From: Allium sativum
Taxonomy: Eukaryota; Streptophyta; Magnoliopsida; Asparagales; Amaryllidaceae
Length of the DNA stretch: 64,000 nucleotides
Direction of reading: 5' to 3'
Assembly: GCA_030737875.1 (NCBI GenBank)
Contig: CM060915.1
Coordinates: 359,907,863-359,971,862, forward strand
In this document: one piece after another, positions 23,103 to 36,235 of the stretch
Layout: every line of letters begins with the position of its first letter
How positions within the stretch are numbered: position 1 is the stretch's first letter
Position numbers and translations under genes: made by a program
Notes under the pieces: generated by a model
The model's database searches: none
Told to the model about the DNA's origin: nothing
The model's input: the letters and a program-made list of their open reading frames with translations, nothing else

Positions 23103-25045
23103 TTAAAAAGGTTTTAGACCCATTTCACAACTAGTTGTTTTAACCATTTCTCTTGGTAATCCCTTGGTTAATGGGTCTGCCAAATTTTTCTTTGATCTTA
23201 CATATGTGATTGTGATGATACCATTCACGATTAGTTCCCTTACATATGCATGTCTCAAACTTATATGTCTAGATTTTCCGTTATAAATCTTATTATATGC
23301 CCTAGACATTGTAGCTTCACTATCACAATAAACAGAAATGGCTGATGATGGTTGTGGCCACAACTCTATCTCGGTTAACAGATTTCTTAGCCATTCTGCT
23401 TCCTTTGCTAAAGCATCCAAAGCAACAAATTCTGCTTCCATTGTGGAATGTGTGATAATTGTTTGTTTCTTGGAGGCCCATGATATAGCTCCCCTCCAAG
23501 AGTAAAAATCCATCCAGTAGTTCCTCTATTTTCATTTTCAGGTGTCGAACCACTTGCATCTGAGTATCCTTCTAGAACTGCTGGGAAATTTCCATAGAAG
23601 AGTCCTAATTTGCTTGTTCTTTTAAGATAACCTAAGACTCTATCGATTGCCTTCCAATGTGAAACACTAGGATTATTTGTATACCTTGACAGTTTGCACA
23701 CTGCATAAGAAATATCAGGACGAGTGCAATGCATGGCATACATGAGACTGCCGATCACACTTGCATATTCTAGTTGAGCAACTGCTCTTTCAGAATTTGC
23801 AAATATTTTGATAGAAGAATCATAAGGGCTGCTTGCTTCTTTAAAATTTAAATGCTTGTATTTAAGAAGTATCTTTTCAATGTAGTGAGATTGACATAAA
23901 GCATATCCCTCACGGTGTTTCCTTACTTTAATTCCTAGAATAGTATCAACTTCGTTTAGGTCTTTCATTTTGAAACACGAAATTAAATAGTTCTTTGTCT
24001 CATTTATACCTTCCATATTAGTACCAAATATGAGCATATCGTCCACATATAGGCATATTTTAACCCCATATTTATCTGTAAATTTCGAGTAAATGCACTT
24101 GTCAGCATTATTATGCTTGAAGCCATTAGACAAAATTACAGAGTCAAATTTCTCATGCCATTGTTTTGGTGCTTGTTTTAATCCGTATAAGGATTTAACT
24201 AGTTTGCAAACCTTATTTTCATTTCCGTTCATGACGAATCCTTCCGGTTGTTCCATATACACCTCTTCGTCTAATTCTCCATTAAGAAAAGCGGTCTTGA
24301 CATCCATTTGATGCACATATAATCCATGAATAGACGCAAGAGCAAAAAGAATCCTTATTGATGTTAGTCTAGCGACTGGAGCATATGTATCAAAGTAATC
24401 GATGCCTTCCTTTTGCCTAAATCCTTTGGCTACTAGCCTTGCTTTGAAAGTTTGAGCAGATCCATTCGTATTATATTTCTTTCGAAACGCCCATTTACAT
24501 CCGATTGGTTTGGATCCAATTGGTAAATCTGTTAGAACCCAAGTGTTGTTGGATAGAATTGAATCCATCTCATCCTGTATTGCATCTTTCCAGAAAGCAG
24601 CATCCCTTGAAGTAATAGCTTCTTTAAAAGTTTTAGGATCTTCTTCGTTATTCAAAATAAAAATTGTCTCATCGAGTAATTTATCCCTATCACCAACAAC
24701 AAGGTGAACTATATCATCTGGTGAGACAAAGTCAGGATCTAAGCTTTTGGCATTCCTTGGTCTTTGGCTTCTTCTAGGTTCATCAGGAACATCCTGAAGC
24801 CTCCTTTTATTCGGAGAATTACATTCAATGTTTTCATCATTCCTTTTGTGGATGATTTGTGTAGGATCCGAAACTGTCATGGAATCACATATAAATTTAT
24901 TTTCGATGAATTCTACATCTCTTGATTCCACAATTACATTAGATTTTATATCTAATAATATGTATGCTTTAGAATTTTCAGCATATCCTACGAATATACT
25001 TTTCAATGCTCTTGGTCCAAGTTTTATCCTTTTCGGATCTGTGAC
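23103..25045 (-). pseudogene. Copia pol, second part: integrase C-terminus, reverse transcriptase, RNase H
   Basis: Continues the reading frame interrupted at 39558. In order: the end of the integrase region (FVGYAENSKAYILLD), then the RVT_2 reverse transcriptase with WKDAIQDEMDSI, GCKWAFRKKY, FKARLVAKGF, MDVKTAFLNG and the catalytic YVDDMLIFG (about 24020-24049). RNase H follows with SDASGS, STMEAEF and the CDSEAT active-site motif. A two-base loss (or one-base gain) near 23490-23500 throws RNase H out of frame, so the last part is read from 23513 downward, ending at a stop at 23103. Copia RT copies element RNA into cDNA in cytoplasmic particles; this copy cannot make a full product. Confidence 0.92.
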
Positions 25046-26039
25046 TGTAACAACCCGAAAATCTGGGCCAGTTTAAAATTTTTATTTTGGCAATTTTAGT
25101 GAATTTTGAACATTTAAAATAGATTATTTTGAAAAATATCGACGAGAAATTTATTTTGAATAGAATTCGAACGTATATATTTATACGCATCGTCGTTAGA
25201 ATATAAATAATTATTTATAATTATAAAAGGAATTGAAAACGGCGCGGTAGTTCGATAATTCGATTTCAAACTTCAATTGAACATACCGGGTGCAAAATAA
25301 ACCGGATTTTAGTGAAACCAAAAATAATAGGATCTATTTGTGAATATCTTTCCAACGAATCTGAGTAGTTGAGATTTCATAGAGGGAATCAAAAGATATG
25401 TCCAGTTGAAAATTCTGAATAGTCGCTATGGAATTCAGGCCCTTAAAAATGGGAATTTTGCAAACGACCTCGGATTTCGACGAAACCACTTTTGTTGGAT
25501 CCGTGATGTCAAATTATTGCTAGATTCCAAATTTCATAATTTTTCGGATCAATATGTGAGCGTGGCAAAGGAAAACGCGTTTGACCAATTTCAGTTGATT
25601 TTAATCGACTGGAAAATGACCATTTTTCAAACGGTCTCAGAATTCGACGAAACTAGTTTTTTTAGGACCGTATCGTCAATACGAAGCTAGAAAATATTTT
25701 TCTGGAATTTTTAGAGGCTGTATGTGTCCCCGGTAAATTGAAATGTGCGTTTAAATTGAAAATATAAAGATTTATATTTTAAATTCAACGGAAAATGATC
25801 GAAACGGTCAAATGGGCTAACGAAACATATCCAATTGTGTTCGGAATGGGGGTATTACGCTAGGGACGACAGTCGTTGGGCTTGATTTCGTGCTCGAATT
25901 AAAGAGATACCTTTTTGAATTTAAAATTAAATTAAATAAAAGAAAAGTCAACTCTCCCTTTTGCCCTCTCTCCTCAAATATACCCCCACCCTGTTCAGTA
26001 ATGGATCGATCGAAATTAAAGTAAATAAAAAAAAAGGGA

Positions 26040-26360
26040 AAGAAGGAGGAGCCGACGCTCCTCCGACGAGCGCGCCACCGCGCCCCGACGAGCGCGCCAC
26101 CGCGCAGCAGGCGCGACGGCCTCCCCCTTCCCCTCCTCCTCCTCATATCTTCTCTCTCCAGCTCCAATCCACCCACCTCGAACGCAACCCACGAACCCGC
26201 AAATCCCACGGCCATAACCCACTCGCACCCTCCCCCTCCCATCGCAGCCGCCACCTACGCCTCCGCCTCGTCCCCCGCGCCATCTCTCTCCTCCGCAGGC
26301 GCAAGCAAACACCCCCCCCCCCTCTTCGACGACGGTGAACGCCCCATTCAAAAGCAAAGG
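26040..26360 (+). promoter_or_regulatory. L2 5' LTR GC-rich leader and splice donor
   Basis: A CpG-dense block in AT-rich surroundings. It contains a 21-bp direct repeat (CGACGAGCGCGCCACCGCGC at about 26065 and 26086), CT-rich sequence, a C11 run, and ends caaag|gtaaaaattt. Overlapping long ORFs on both strands here are composition artefacts. I infer a transcribed leader exon with an intron donor, as in S1. Confidence 0.4.
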
Positions 26361-26882
26361 TAAAAATTTAATTTTAATTTTATTTAATTCAGTTAATTAC
26401 ATTTTTAATTATCGAATGTTTGAATTGCTATATATTCTCCATACGAAATCAAAGTACAGTACAGTTTGTTTTTATTTTATCCTTTTATTTTCTGATTTTA
26501 TTTAATAAAAGGAAGCAAAAAGATTACATTTTTAAAATAGAAAAGATTAGATTTTTAAAATAGAAAAGATAAGATTTTTAAAATAGAAAAGATACGATTT
26601 TTAGCGGTGTAAAAATAGAATTTTTATCTATTTAGTAGTAGTATAAAAATGTGATTTTTATATATTGAATAGCAAAGTAAAAATCCGATTTTTATATATG
26701 TAGTGGATACGAAAGTGACGAAAGTGACGAAAGAAGAAACGGCGGAGATTTTCTACATATGAAGAGTCGAGACGTTTGGATTAGCTAGTTGGTGAGAACT
26801 TCTCACCTTTTAAAATTCCTTTTTCTAGTTATATTATAATATATTCTAGGATGCAGACGGTGTTTAGTAGCACCCGACACCC

Positions 26883-26905
26883 GTCATCCACAGACCATGG
26901 ATGGC
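26883..26905 (+). other. LTR hairpin with conserved loop (L2 5' LTR)
   Basis: GTCATCC / GGATGGC around the loop ACAGACCAT. Same loop as S1 (5478-5504), with the stem changed in a paired way. Confidence 0.55.
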
Positions 26906-27428
26906 TTGTTTGTTTGATTGATGTGTTGTGAAAAGTGTTTGCGATGTTGATGTGAAATAGATTTAAAAAAAAAATATTCATAGGTTGAATAAAATAATTT
27001 GGTCGTTAAAAATATAATTTTTAACGTGAATGTGAATAAATAAATATTCATTTACAAACCGGACGGTTTGTTTATGTACACCTATTTGAAGGACATTGAT
27101 TGGGACGATAAATTTTACACATCGCCCAACTGCACAAATAAAATCTGTGATTGATTGTTTGAAACCCCACACGGGTATTGGGATAAAATGCGGCATACAC
27201 TAATCCCAATAATTAGTTGTATGTCGATCGATTGATGGACAGGCTGTTATAAGCGTTAGATATCTATATTTGATGCTTATACAGTGTAGTGCACTTTGGA
27301 TGATGGTTGATTATTTAGTGTTGCTATTATATACATGTGTTGTATGGAATCCATATAATTAACTTTATATGGTAATTGATTGGGCCTCATTCCAATTTAG
27401 AAAATAAAGAATATTATAAAATAAAGGT

Positions 27429-27640
27429 TCATGTGTTGACAGTACTCATCCGTTGAGATTAGTCATGTGTTGAACGAAATATTTTAACAATAAAATTTAC
27501 ATCTTTATATTATAAAATAAGGGTTCATGTGTTGACAGTACTCATCCGTTGAGATTAGTCATGTGTTGAACGAAATATTTTAACAATAAAATTTACATCT
27601 TTATCATATATGAAATTAGAAATTAACTAGAAAATAGATG
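27429..27640 (+). repeat. 106-bp direct repeats in the L2 LTR
   Basis: The segment tcatgtgttgacagtactca... starts at 27429 and 27535, with a shorter third copy near 27800. The same array is in the 3' LTR (about 35693-35905 and 36060). Confidence 0.88.
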
Positions 27641-27984
27641 AGATGAGTGGTCTCCTGGATATTGATCTGATGCTGGTTTCGGCCTTCGGGGTTAATATTT
27701 GGGGAATCGTTCTCTTACTAATTTACGGTTGGAGTCTGATTTGAAATCAAACGATAGATATCATAATTTTATAAAATATATTGGATAACAAAAATAGTCA
27801 CATGTGGACAGTACTCATCCGTTGAGATTAGTCATGTGTTGACAAAAATATAGATTCACATATTGAATAGAATAAATATTCATTTGTTGAATAGAATAAC
27901 GGGATTATTGAAATATATAAAGCCGTGTTGATTAGAGATGCGCTATTTTGACGCGAACGATATTAATATCGATTATATTCGAAT

Positions 27985-28330
27985 TTGAAATGAATTGAAA
28001 AGAAAACGAATTTGAAATGAATTGAAAAGAAAATGAATTTGAAATGAATTGAGAAGAAAACGAATTTGAAATGAATTGAAAAGAAAACGAATTCGAAATG
28101 AATTGAAAAGAAAACGAATTTGAGATGAATTGAGAAGAAAACGAATTTGAAATGAATTGAAAAGAAAACGAATTTGAAATGAATTGAAAAGAAAACGAAT
28201 TTGAAATGAATTGAAAAGAAAACGAATTCGAATTGAATTGAAAAGAAAACGGATTTGAATCGAATTGAAAAGGAAACAAATTTGAATTGAATTGAATATA
28301 TAACGAATTTGAATTGAATTGAATATAAAC
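27985..28330 (+). repeat. 27-bp minisatellite in the L2 5' LTR
   Basis: Tandem units of gaatttgaaatgaattgaaa plus agaaaac, degenerating at the right end. Because the unit is a multiple of three it keeps a 133-codon frame open on the minus strand; that is not a gene. The 3' LTR copy has one unit more. Confidence 0.9.
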
Positions 28331-28985
28331 CAAATTCGAATTGAATTGAATATAGAATGAATTGAAATTTGAATTGAATTGGTAATGGAAGTTGGAATGT
28401 TTTCGAATGAATTTAAAACTATTTATAAAATTCGTTTTAAATAGAAATCGATGAAATATATATTATATATATTATATATATATAATATAATGGCCTGATT
28501 AGAACGCGCCGCGCCGCGGCAGTTCGCGAATTTCGACCATTAACTTCGAACGGACATTACAGGAGATCCGATCGTCGGATTCTCCTAAAACCAGAACTGT
28601 TGGGTTCGTATCGAAAAGAGCTTTCTAACGAATATTAGAAATTCAAAATCTAACGGTTGGATTTGGAGATACGTCCAAATCAAATTTGGAAAAGGTCGTT
28701 ATAAGTGCAGTTCGATGGCCGTTGATGGAAATCGATTGTACGGGCCTTGATAAAATTATTAAAAATATCTATAATTTGTATAAAATCATAAGAAATGATT
28801 TGGGAAAAATTGAGATGAAAAATTCCATATTTGAAAAGATAAAAATGGATTTTTATCGAAATGAACTAGTTTTGAACTAAATTTAAAACCCAATTATTTT
28901 TAAATAAATAAATTAGATTTAAAAAGGGGTTTTAAATAATCGGAATTTCTAATATATTTGATTGGAATTGAATTAAAATTCATTT

Positions 28986-29102
28986 GTGGGTTTATCGTGA
29001 ACGGCGTTTTAAATAACACTAGTTCTTTAACCCGATAATAAATAGAATGTGATTTGGGTTTATCGTGAACTGTGTTTTAAATGACATTAGTTCTTTAACC
29101 CA
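28986..29102 (+). repeat. Two stem-loop modules in the L2 5' LTR
   Basis: gGGGTTtatcGTGAACggcg...cactaGTTCtttAACCC at 28986-29033 and a second copy at 29054-29102. Same plan as the six modules of S1. Repeated at 37271-37318 and 37339-37386 in the 3' LTR. Confidence 0.6.
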
Positions 29103-31278
29103 GTAAAGGGAGTTTTAATGAATCTGCAATTAGATTGAAATGTGAATTGATAATGAAAATTATCAAATTTGGAAAGTGAGCGAGAATGGAGTATCACCAG
29201 CCTTGCTCCAAAGCGATAGTTAAATCTTTAATTAGATTTGAACGTGAAATGGTAATTAATTTTACCAATAACACCGTGGTGTTAGATATGGAGTATTACA
29301 AGTTTTGCTTCATGGGATGAATAGGTTGGGATTGGGAAATAAAATAAATAATTACTTCGGTGTGGTTCACTAATCTCGACTAGTTTGGAAAACCATAATT
29401 TGGTTTGATATGACATCCAATGGAAGATTAAAGAATAAATTTTAAAGAATTTATCTTGGATAAAATTAATGAGAACCTTTCCCTAAGGATATAAAATTTA
29501 GAAACTAGCTGTAGGTTAGTTAAGGAGAATGGTTTCCTGGATATTGATCTGATGTTGGTTTCGGCCTTCGGGGTTAGTACTTGGGAAATTGCTCTCTTAC
29601 TAATTTACGGTTAGTGGCAAATTAATTGGAATGAGGCGTATGTTGTGTTTGTGTAACATTTGTTTATAATATACGCGGGCTATTCAGAAAGGCCGGGTTT
29701 GTACCCATTCTGAATAACCGATTCGACGATATGTCGAAGATGAAGACGGTGGTTGAAGACCGGAAGTCTTCACATCGTTTTGGTGATTACTGATGATCTT
29801 GATTGGGCTGTACACCCAAGATGAGGGAATCAGTTGGTGGTCGTCCAGACGTACTTGGAGATTGATGGATATGCGAGGAAAGTGCCTACGGTTTCGTTCA
29901 GACCCAGAACGAACTTGTAAATGGATTGTGTGTCTGACATTGGATTTTATTTTGTGTTGATTGATTTCTGTTAAATATATATCTGTTTGGCGGCGGAGAA
30001 TTTATTAACTTGCTTAAAGCCCTTCTCTGAGACGTACGAGCTTAGAGGTTATATATCGATAGATATCAATCGCATGGCATGAATTGCCTGTGTGGCACGC
30101 TGAGTTGCATGGATCAAGGCTTCTGTTGAAAAGCAAAGTCTTGTGGTTGATGATCAAAGCACGGCCTGTGTGGCAGCTTTGTGTATAACGTGAAATCACG
30201 AGCCTCACACCTCGGTATGAGTTAAAAACGGGATAAGGACTGCGGGGAGAGCACGACGTTTCTTTCTAGCTTTGGTGGTGTCAGTGACTTACCAGCCCTG
30301 ACATTTATATACTTTTCACCTATGTGGTTGTTGGATGAGGCGCCTCGATTTTAGGTCTGTAAGGACCGAGAAACGTGTGTTCAGGAATACTAATCCACTA
30401 ACGTAAGTGTGGACCGGCCCTGAAGATCCAGGGGTTACCCAGAGTGTGTAGTCCCGAGGCATTTGCTAGAATTTCTCGAAGCGGAGAGGAGCTTGCCCCT
30501 TGCCTCGACTCATGACGGAAATCCAATTTCCAATACGAGATATTTCGGTTTTATATGTAGAGCCTAGTATGGCGACATGATAGATGGTACCCATGCCGCC
30601 TAGGATTGATATTTATGATTGAAATTGTTTTGACACTATACACTTATTATAGTATCAAATGGTTTGTTTTAAACGTACCAAGCATATTTGGCTATTATAA
30701 GGGAAAAACCTATCCTCCGGCTTGAGTTGCATTGTGTGATGGGACCTGGGTCTAATAATAGCTTCATTTTTCGAAAAAGCATTGCGTTATTTATTCTATG
30801 CACTGGTGTTCTTGGGAGGAAACCCGTTCCGTGTTATACGGCGTGATCCCTTGAATTACTCTCTTTTAAAGAAAAGTTTTAAATAACTGTTTTAGTTCTC
30901 ACACCAGTCACATGACTGACCTGGAGTTTATTATTTTAACCTAAACTATGGGTGCCCCTATTTTCGACACGGGCAGCCAGTAGTTTTGGTTTTGCAGATT
31001 GATATTCACAGGATCCTGATTTACAGCTGGAACGATGCTCGGAAAGCTCTGTATCTGTGCATTACTTTCAGTTGTGTTTTATATTGTTTTTCCGCTGCTA
31101 TGTAATTTATTGTAATCTTTGATATTTATCGAATGTATATTTATTCATACTCTGTATATTCTTGTATCTGATGGAATTGTTGTAATTAACAATGAAATAT
31201 TCTTCCGTCTGCGTTCATTTGTGTGTTGTTCTCAAAGTATCCGCTCTTTCCTTCACGGGGAAGTTACGGGTCATTTCA

Positions 31279-31297
31279 TTTGGTATGAGAGCTTTGG
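31279..31297 (+). other. L2 primer-binding site
   Basis: TTTGGTATGAGAGCTTTGG follows the LTR end directly. It matches the initiator tRNA-Met type PBS with one change (TATGAG for TATCAG). Confidence 0.82.
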
Positions 31298-31380
31298 TTT
31301 ACAGAGCTAGAGAACAAGGCACATTAGAACCATACGAAAGAATTCATCAAATATTAGGTTAGTAATATCCAATTAGAATG

Positions 31381-31419
31381 ACTCGTTAGAGATAGGATCA
31401 GTAGTATCCTAGAACGAGT
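31381..31419 (+). other. Stem-loop downstream of the L2 PBS
   Basis: Outer stem ACTCGTT (31381-31387) / AACGAGT (31413-31419); inner stem AGGAT (31394-31398) / ATCCT (31406-31410); loop CAGTAGT. It is 103 nt downstream of the LTR end. Confidence 0.72.
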
Positions 31420-34269
31420 GTGAAGAGTATATTTCTCAAATGAAAACAAATTTTGTTTTGAAATTTAAATCGTTTTATACGTATCTGAATATTTATTTAT
31501 TTTGAATTTGGACAATCGAGTATATAAAGATTTTGCATATACGCGTCATGAACGTATATTCGAAGTTTTAATATACTGGATAGATATAGAATCACATTCT
31601 AGACACCCGGAGATGATTCTGATGATTGATATATCATCATCAGAATTTGTGTTCGTGTTTCGAAGGTATGATATCTATATATTTCCATCAGGCTGGTGTG
31701 AGAACCAAAACTTATGTAGATAGATTTATTGATTGTGATTTGGCATCAAAAACACGATTTTCTGTATATGTATCAAAATTATGGATTTGAAATTCTAATT
31801 CACTAATTGATTGGTGTTTGAGTTGTTTGTTTATTTGTTTGATAATTTTGAACCATTTAGCCTAATAGAATCAAATATTGAATTGTATTGAAATTAGTCG
31901 CATTTGCTTGCATATACATGTACTTACATTGAACAGGTCATAGCAAGGAGGCTAGAGCAGGAGAATAAAATTTGTTTGCCCGACAAATAGGTACATGTTT
32001 ACCATAATTTACTGTTTTGTTTGGGTGATGATGATTTTATGAGCCGATTGGCTAGCCGCTTGGATTTTTCTTTTCTTTTTTGAGATCAGAAGGCCTGTAT
32101 GGCAATTTCAGGAATTTCCCGTTGCTCCCGGTGCAGGGGAGGTTATGGCGAAATTTTTCGAAAATTTAGGGTGTTAGCCAAATTTTTGAAAATTTGAAAA
32201 GTTCTTAGAAACTGAAAAGTTGAAGAACTTAAGCCGTAGTCAAAATAATGGAAGTTGAGTTGATTTGTTAAACAACTTTCGGCTTCCATTGTTCTGTTCC
32301 TTTTCGGCCTTTGATTTAGAGAAGATTAGAATATCATCAATAAAAACCAGAACGAATTTATTCAATTAAATCACACAGTGAACTGATTAGAAAATAGTTA
32401 GAAATATATACTTGTGCATTATATATGTTTGAACAGGAAATTGGATAGCTGTTGAGTAAAGATTTTATTTGTGTGCCCGACAAATAGGTAAACCTTAATG
32501 AGTTGGATGCAAAATATTATTATATCAACTCCTGTGAATGCCGTTGGATGCGGAGTGCTGGTTATTCTGTGTGAAATAATAAACATCGCCATATGATAGC
32601 AACAATTAATTTTGAACTACATTACATGGCATACTTCTGGAAGATAGGCATACTTCATCATATACCACATAAGCATTTGGAGCTTGTGTGCCGAGGTGGA
32701 AGATTTACCATACGAGCGAGAGGCTTGTATGGCGATGACTATATTTTACAGGTTGAACTGATGACTGATATGGACAATATAAAATTGTAACGGTAAAATT
32801 GCCAGATTAATAAAAACCCCACACGGGTCTAGAGTTGACAATAATCACGTCTCTCTAGTCATTAGATACGGCACATGGATTATTTATTTCCCACACGGGA
32901 CGAGGTGACGAGGATTTATCCTCTGGAGCATTTAAAATACACACTCCTTCAGGCTTTGACAGGGTGACGAGTATTTATTCTCTAGAGTTATTATCAATAC
33001 ACGCTCCCCTGTAAACACCAGAATATATCACTATAAATATGTGTATGCTTATTAGGATTTATTGGGTACCTAATACGGCCCAATAAATTTCCAAACCTCT
33101 CCCCGTACAAAGGAGGTTATGGCGAAATTTTTGGAAATTCCGGGTGTTAGCGAAATTTTTGAAGAATTTGAAAATTCTCAGAAACTGAAAAGTTGGAGAA
33201 TGGAAGCCAGATCGAACGTAGAGTTGATTGATCAAACCACTTTCGAATTTGTTCCTTTTCGGGGACGAAAAGTTTTAAGTAGGGGGGATTGTAACAACCC
33301 GAAAATCTGGGCCAGTTTAAAATTTTTATTTTGGCAATTTTAGTGAATTTTGAACATTTAAAATAGATTATTTTGAAAAATATCGACGAGAAATTTATTT
33401 TGAATAGAATTCGAACGTATATATTTATACGAGTCGTCGTTAGAATATAAATAATTATTTATAATTATAAAAGGAATTGAAAATGGCGCGGTAGTTCGAT
33501 AATTCGATTTCAAAATTCAATTGAACATACCGGGTGCAAAATAAACCGGATTTTAGTGAAACCAAAAATAATAGGATCTATTTATGAATATCTTTCCAAC
33601 GAATCCGAATAGTTGAGATTTCATAGCGGGAATCAAAAGATATGTCCAGTTGAAAATTCTGAATAGTCGCTATGGAATTCAGGCCCTTAAAAATGGGAAT
33701 TTTGCAAACGACCTCGGATTTCGACGAAACCACTTTTGTTGGATCTGTGATGTCAAATTATTGCTAGATTCCAAGTTTCATAATTTTTTGGATCAATATG
33801 TGAGCGTGGCAAAGGAAAACGCGTTTGACCAATTTCGGTTGATTTTAATCGACTGGAAAATGGCCATTTTTCAAACGGTCTCAGAATTCGACGAAACTAG
33901 TTTTGTTAGGACCGTATCGTCAATACGAAGCTAGAAAATATTTGGAATTTTTAGAGGCTGTATGTGGCCCCGGTAAATTGAAATGTGCGTTTAAATTGAA
34001 AATATAAAGATTTATATTTTAATTTCAACGGAAACGGTCGAATTGGCTAACGAAACATATCCCATTGTGTTCGGAATGGGGGTATTACGCTAGGGACGAC
34101 AGTCGTTGGGCTTGATTTCGTGTTCGAATTAAAGAGATACCTTTTTGAATTTAAAATTAAATTAAATAAAAGAAAATTCAACTCTCCCTTTTGCCCTCTC
34201 TCCTCAAATATACCCCCACCCCGTTCAGTAATGGATCGATCAAAATTAAAGTAAATAAAAAAAAGAGGA

Positions 34270-34580
34270 AAGAAGGAGGAGTCGACGCTCCTCCGACGAG
34301 CGCGCCACCGCGCCCCGACGAGCGCGCCACCGCGCAGCAGGCGCGACGGCCTCCCCCTTCCCCTCCTCCTCCTATCTTCTCTCTCCAGCTCCAATCCACC
34401 CACCTCGATCGCAACCCACGAACCCGTAAATCCCACGGCCACAACCCAGTCGCACCCTCCCATCGCAGCCGCCACCTGCGCCTCCGCCTCGTCCCCCGCG
34501 CCATCTCTCTCCTCTGCAGGCGCAAGCAAACACCCCCCCTCTTCGACGACGGTGAACGCCCCCTTCAAAAACAAAGGTAA
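34270..34580 (+). promoter_or_regulatory. L2 3' LTR GC-rich leader
   Basis: The counterpart of 26040-26360 in the 3' LTR, keeping the CGACGAGCGCGCCACCGCGC direct repeat and the caaag|gtaaaa donor at about 34577. Confidence 0.4.
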
Positions 34581-35145
34581 AAATTTAATTTTTATTTTAT
34601 TTAATTCAATTAATTACATTTTTAATTATCGAATGTTTGAATTGCTATATATTCTCCATACGAAATCAAAGTACAGTACAGTTTGTTTTTATTTTATCCT
34701 TTTATTTTCTGATTTTATTTAATAAAAGGAAGCAAAAAGATTAGATTTTTAAAATAGAAAAGATTAGATTTTTAAAATAGAAAAGATTAGATTTTGAAAA
34801 TAGAAAAGATTAGATTTTTAAAATAGAAAAGATTAGATTTTTAAAATAGAAAAGATACGATTTTTAGCGGTGTAAAAATAGAATTTTTATCTATATAGTA
34901 GTAGTATAAAAATGCGATTTTTATATATTGAATAGCAAAGTAAAAATCCGATTTTTATATATGTAGTGGATACGAAAGTGACGAAAGTGACGAAAGAAGA
35001 AACGGCGGAGATTTTCTACATATGAAGAGTCGAGACGTTTGGATTAGCTAGTTGGTGAGAACTTCTCACCTTTTAAAATTCCTTTTTCTAGTTATATTAT
35101 AATATATGCTAGGATGCAGACGGTGTTTAGTAGCACCCGACACCC

Positions 35146-35168
35146 GTCATCCACAGACCATGGATGGC
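35146..35168 (+). other. LTR hairpin with conserved loop (L2 3' LTR)
   Basis: GTCATCC / GGATGGC with loop ACAGACCAT, identical to the 5' LTR copy. Confidence 0.55.
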
Positions 35169-36235
35169 TTGTTTGTTTGATTGATGTGTTGTGAAAAGTG
35201 TTTGCGATGTTGATGTGAAATAGATAAAAAAAATATTCATAGGTTGAATAAAATAATTTGGTCGTTAAAAATATAATTTTTAACGTGAATGTGAATAAAT
35301 AAATATTCATTTACAAACCGGACGATTTGTTTATGTACACCTATTTGAAGGACATTGATTGGGACGATAAATTTTACACATCGCCCAACTGCACAAATAA
35401 AATCTGTGATTGATTGTTTGAAACCCCACACGGGTATTGGGATAAAATGCGGCATACACTAATCCCAATAATTAGTTGTATGTCGATCGATTGATGGACA
35501 GGCTGTTATAAGCGTTAGATATCTATATTTGATGCTTATACAGTGTAGTGCACTTTGGATGATGGTTGATTATTTAGTGTTGCTATTATATACATGTGTT
35601 GTATGGAATCCATATAATTAACTTTATATGGTAATTGATTGGGCCTCATTCCAATTTAGAAAATAAAGAATATTATAAAATAAAGGTTCATGTGTTGACA
35701 GTACTCATCCGTTGAGATTAGTCATGTGTTGAACGAAATATTTTAACAATAAAATTTACATCTTTATATTATAAAATAAGGGTTCATGTGTTGACAGTAC
35801 TCATCCGTTGAGATTAGTCATGTGTTGAACGAAATATTTCAACAGTAAAATTTACATCTTTATCATATATGAAATTAGAAATTAACTGGAAAATAGATGA
35901 GATGAGTGGTCTCCTGGATATTGATCTGATGCTGGTTTCGGCCTTCGGGGTTAATATTTGGGGAATCGTTCTCTTACTAATTTACGGTTGGAGTCTGATT
36001 TGAAATCAAACGATAGATATCATAATTTTATAAAATATATTGGATAACAAAAATAGTCACATGTGGACAGTACTCATCCGTTGAGATTAGTCATGTGTTG
36101 ACAAAAATATAGATTCACATATTGAATAGAATAAATATTCATTTGTTGAATAGAATAACGGGATTATTGAAATATATAAAGCCGTGTTGATTAGAGATGC
36201 GCTATTTTGACGCGAACGATATTTGTATCGATTAT

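Larger units (their letters stand above)
25046..31278 (+). repeat. L2 5' LTR
   Basis: 6,233 bp. Landmarks: GC-rich leader (26040-26357) with donor aaag|gtaaaa; AT-rich array (26515-26720); conserved-loop hairpin (26883-26905); 106-bp direct repeats (27429-27640, third partial copy near 27800); 27-bp minisatellite (about 27985-28330); stem-loop modules (28986-29102); conserved 3' third (29640-31278). No gene. Confidence 0.93.
31279..33289 (+). mobile_element. L2 internal region, 2.0 kb, non-coding
   Basis: Contains the PBS, the stem-loop, a twice-occurring segment with gcccgacaaataggta (about 31978 and 32477), and a direct repeat of the pre-PPT region. That region, gaggttatggcgaaattttt with its downstream sequence, occurs at 32140-32310 and again at 33110-33280. 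It ends in ggggacgaaaagttttaagt and the G-rich PPT (33275-33289). Short ORFs such as 32593-32790 and 33119-33343 show no family resemblance. Confidence 0.82.

Noticed and set aside
25817..26357. Long overlapping ORFs on both strands in GC-rich LTR blocks (also 4113-4529, 34047-34580)
   Set aside because: GC-rich composition removes stop codons in several frames at once; proteins are Arg/Pro/Gly-rich low complexity and differ between LTR copies by frame-changing indels.
27932..28333. Minus-strand ORF with a repeating nine-residue FQFISNSFS pattern (also 36191-36619)
   Set aside because: It is the 27-bp minisatellite of the L2 LTR read in frame; unit length divisible by three keeps it open. 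No start context or family resemblance.
33119..33343. 74-codon ORF at the end of the L2 interior as a Gag remnant
   Set aside because: It crosses the PPT into the LTR and its upstream half is duplicated at 32140 without the frame being kept.
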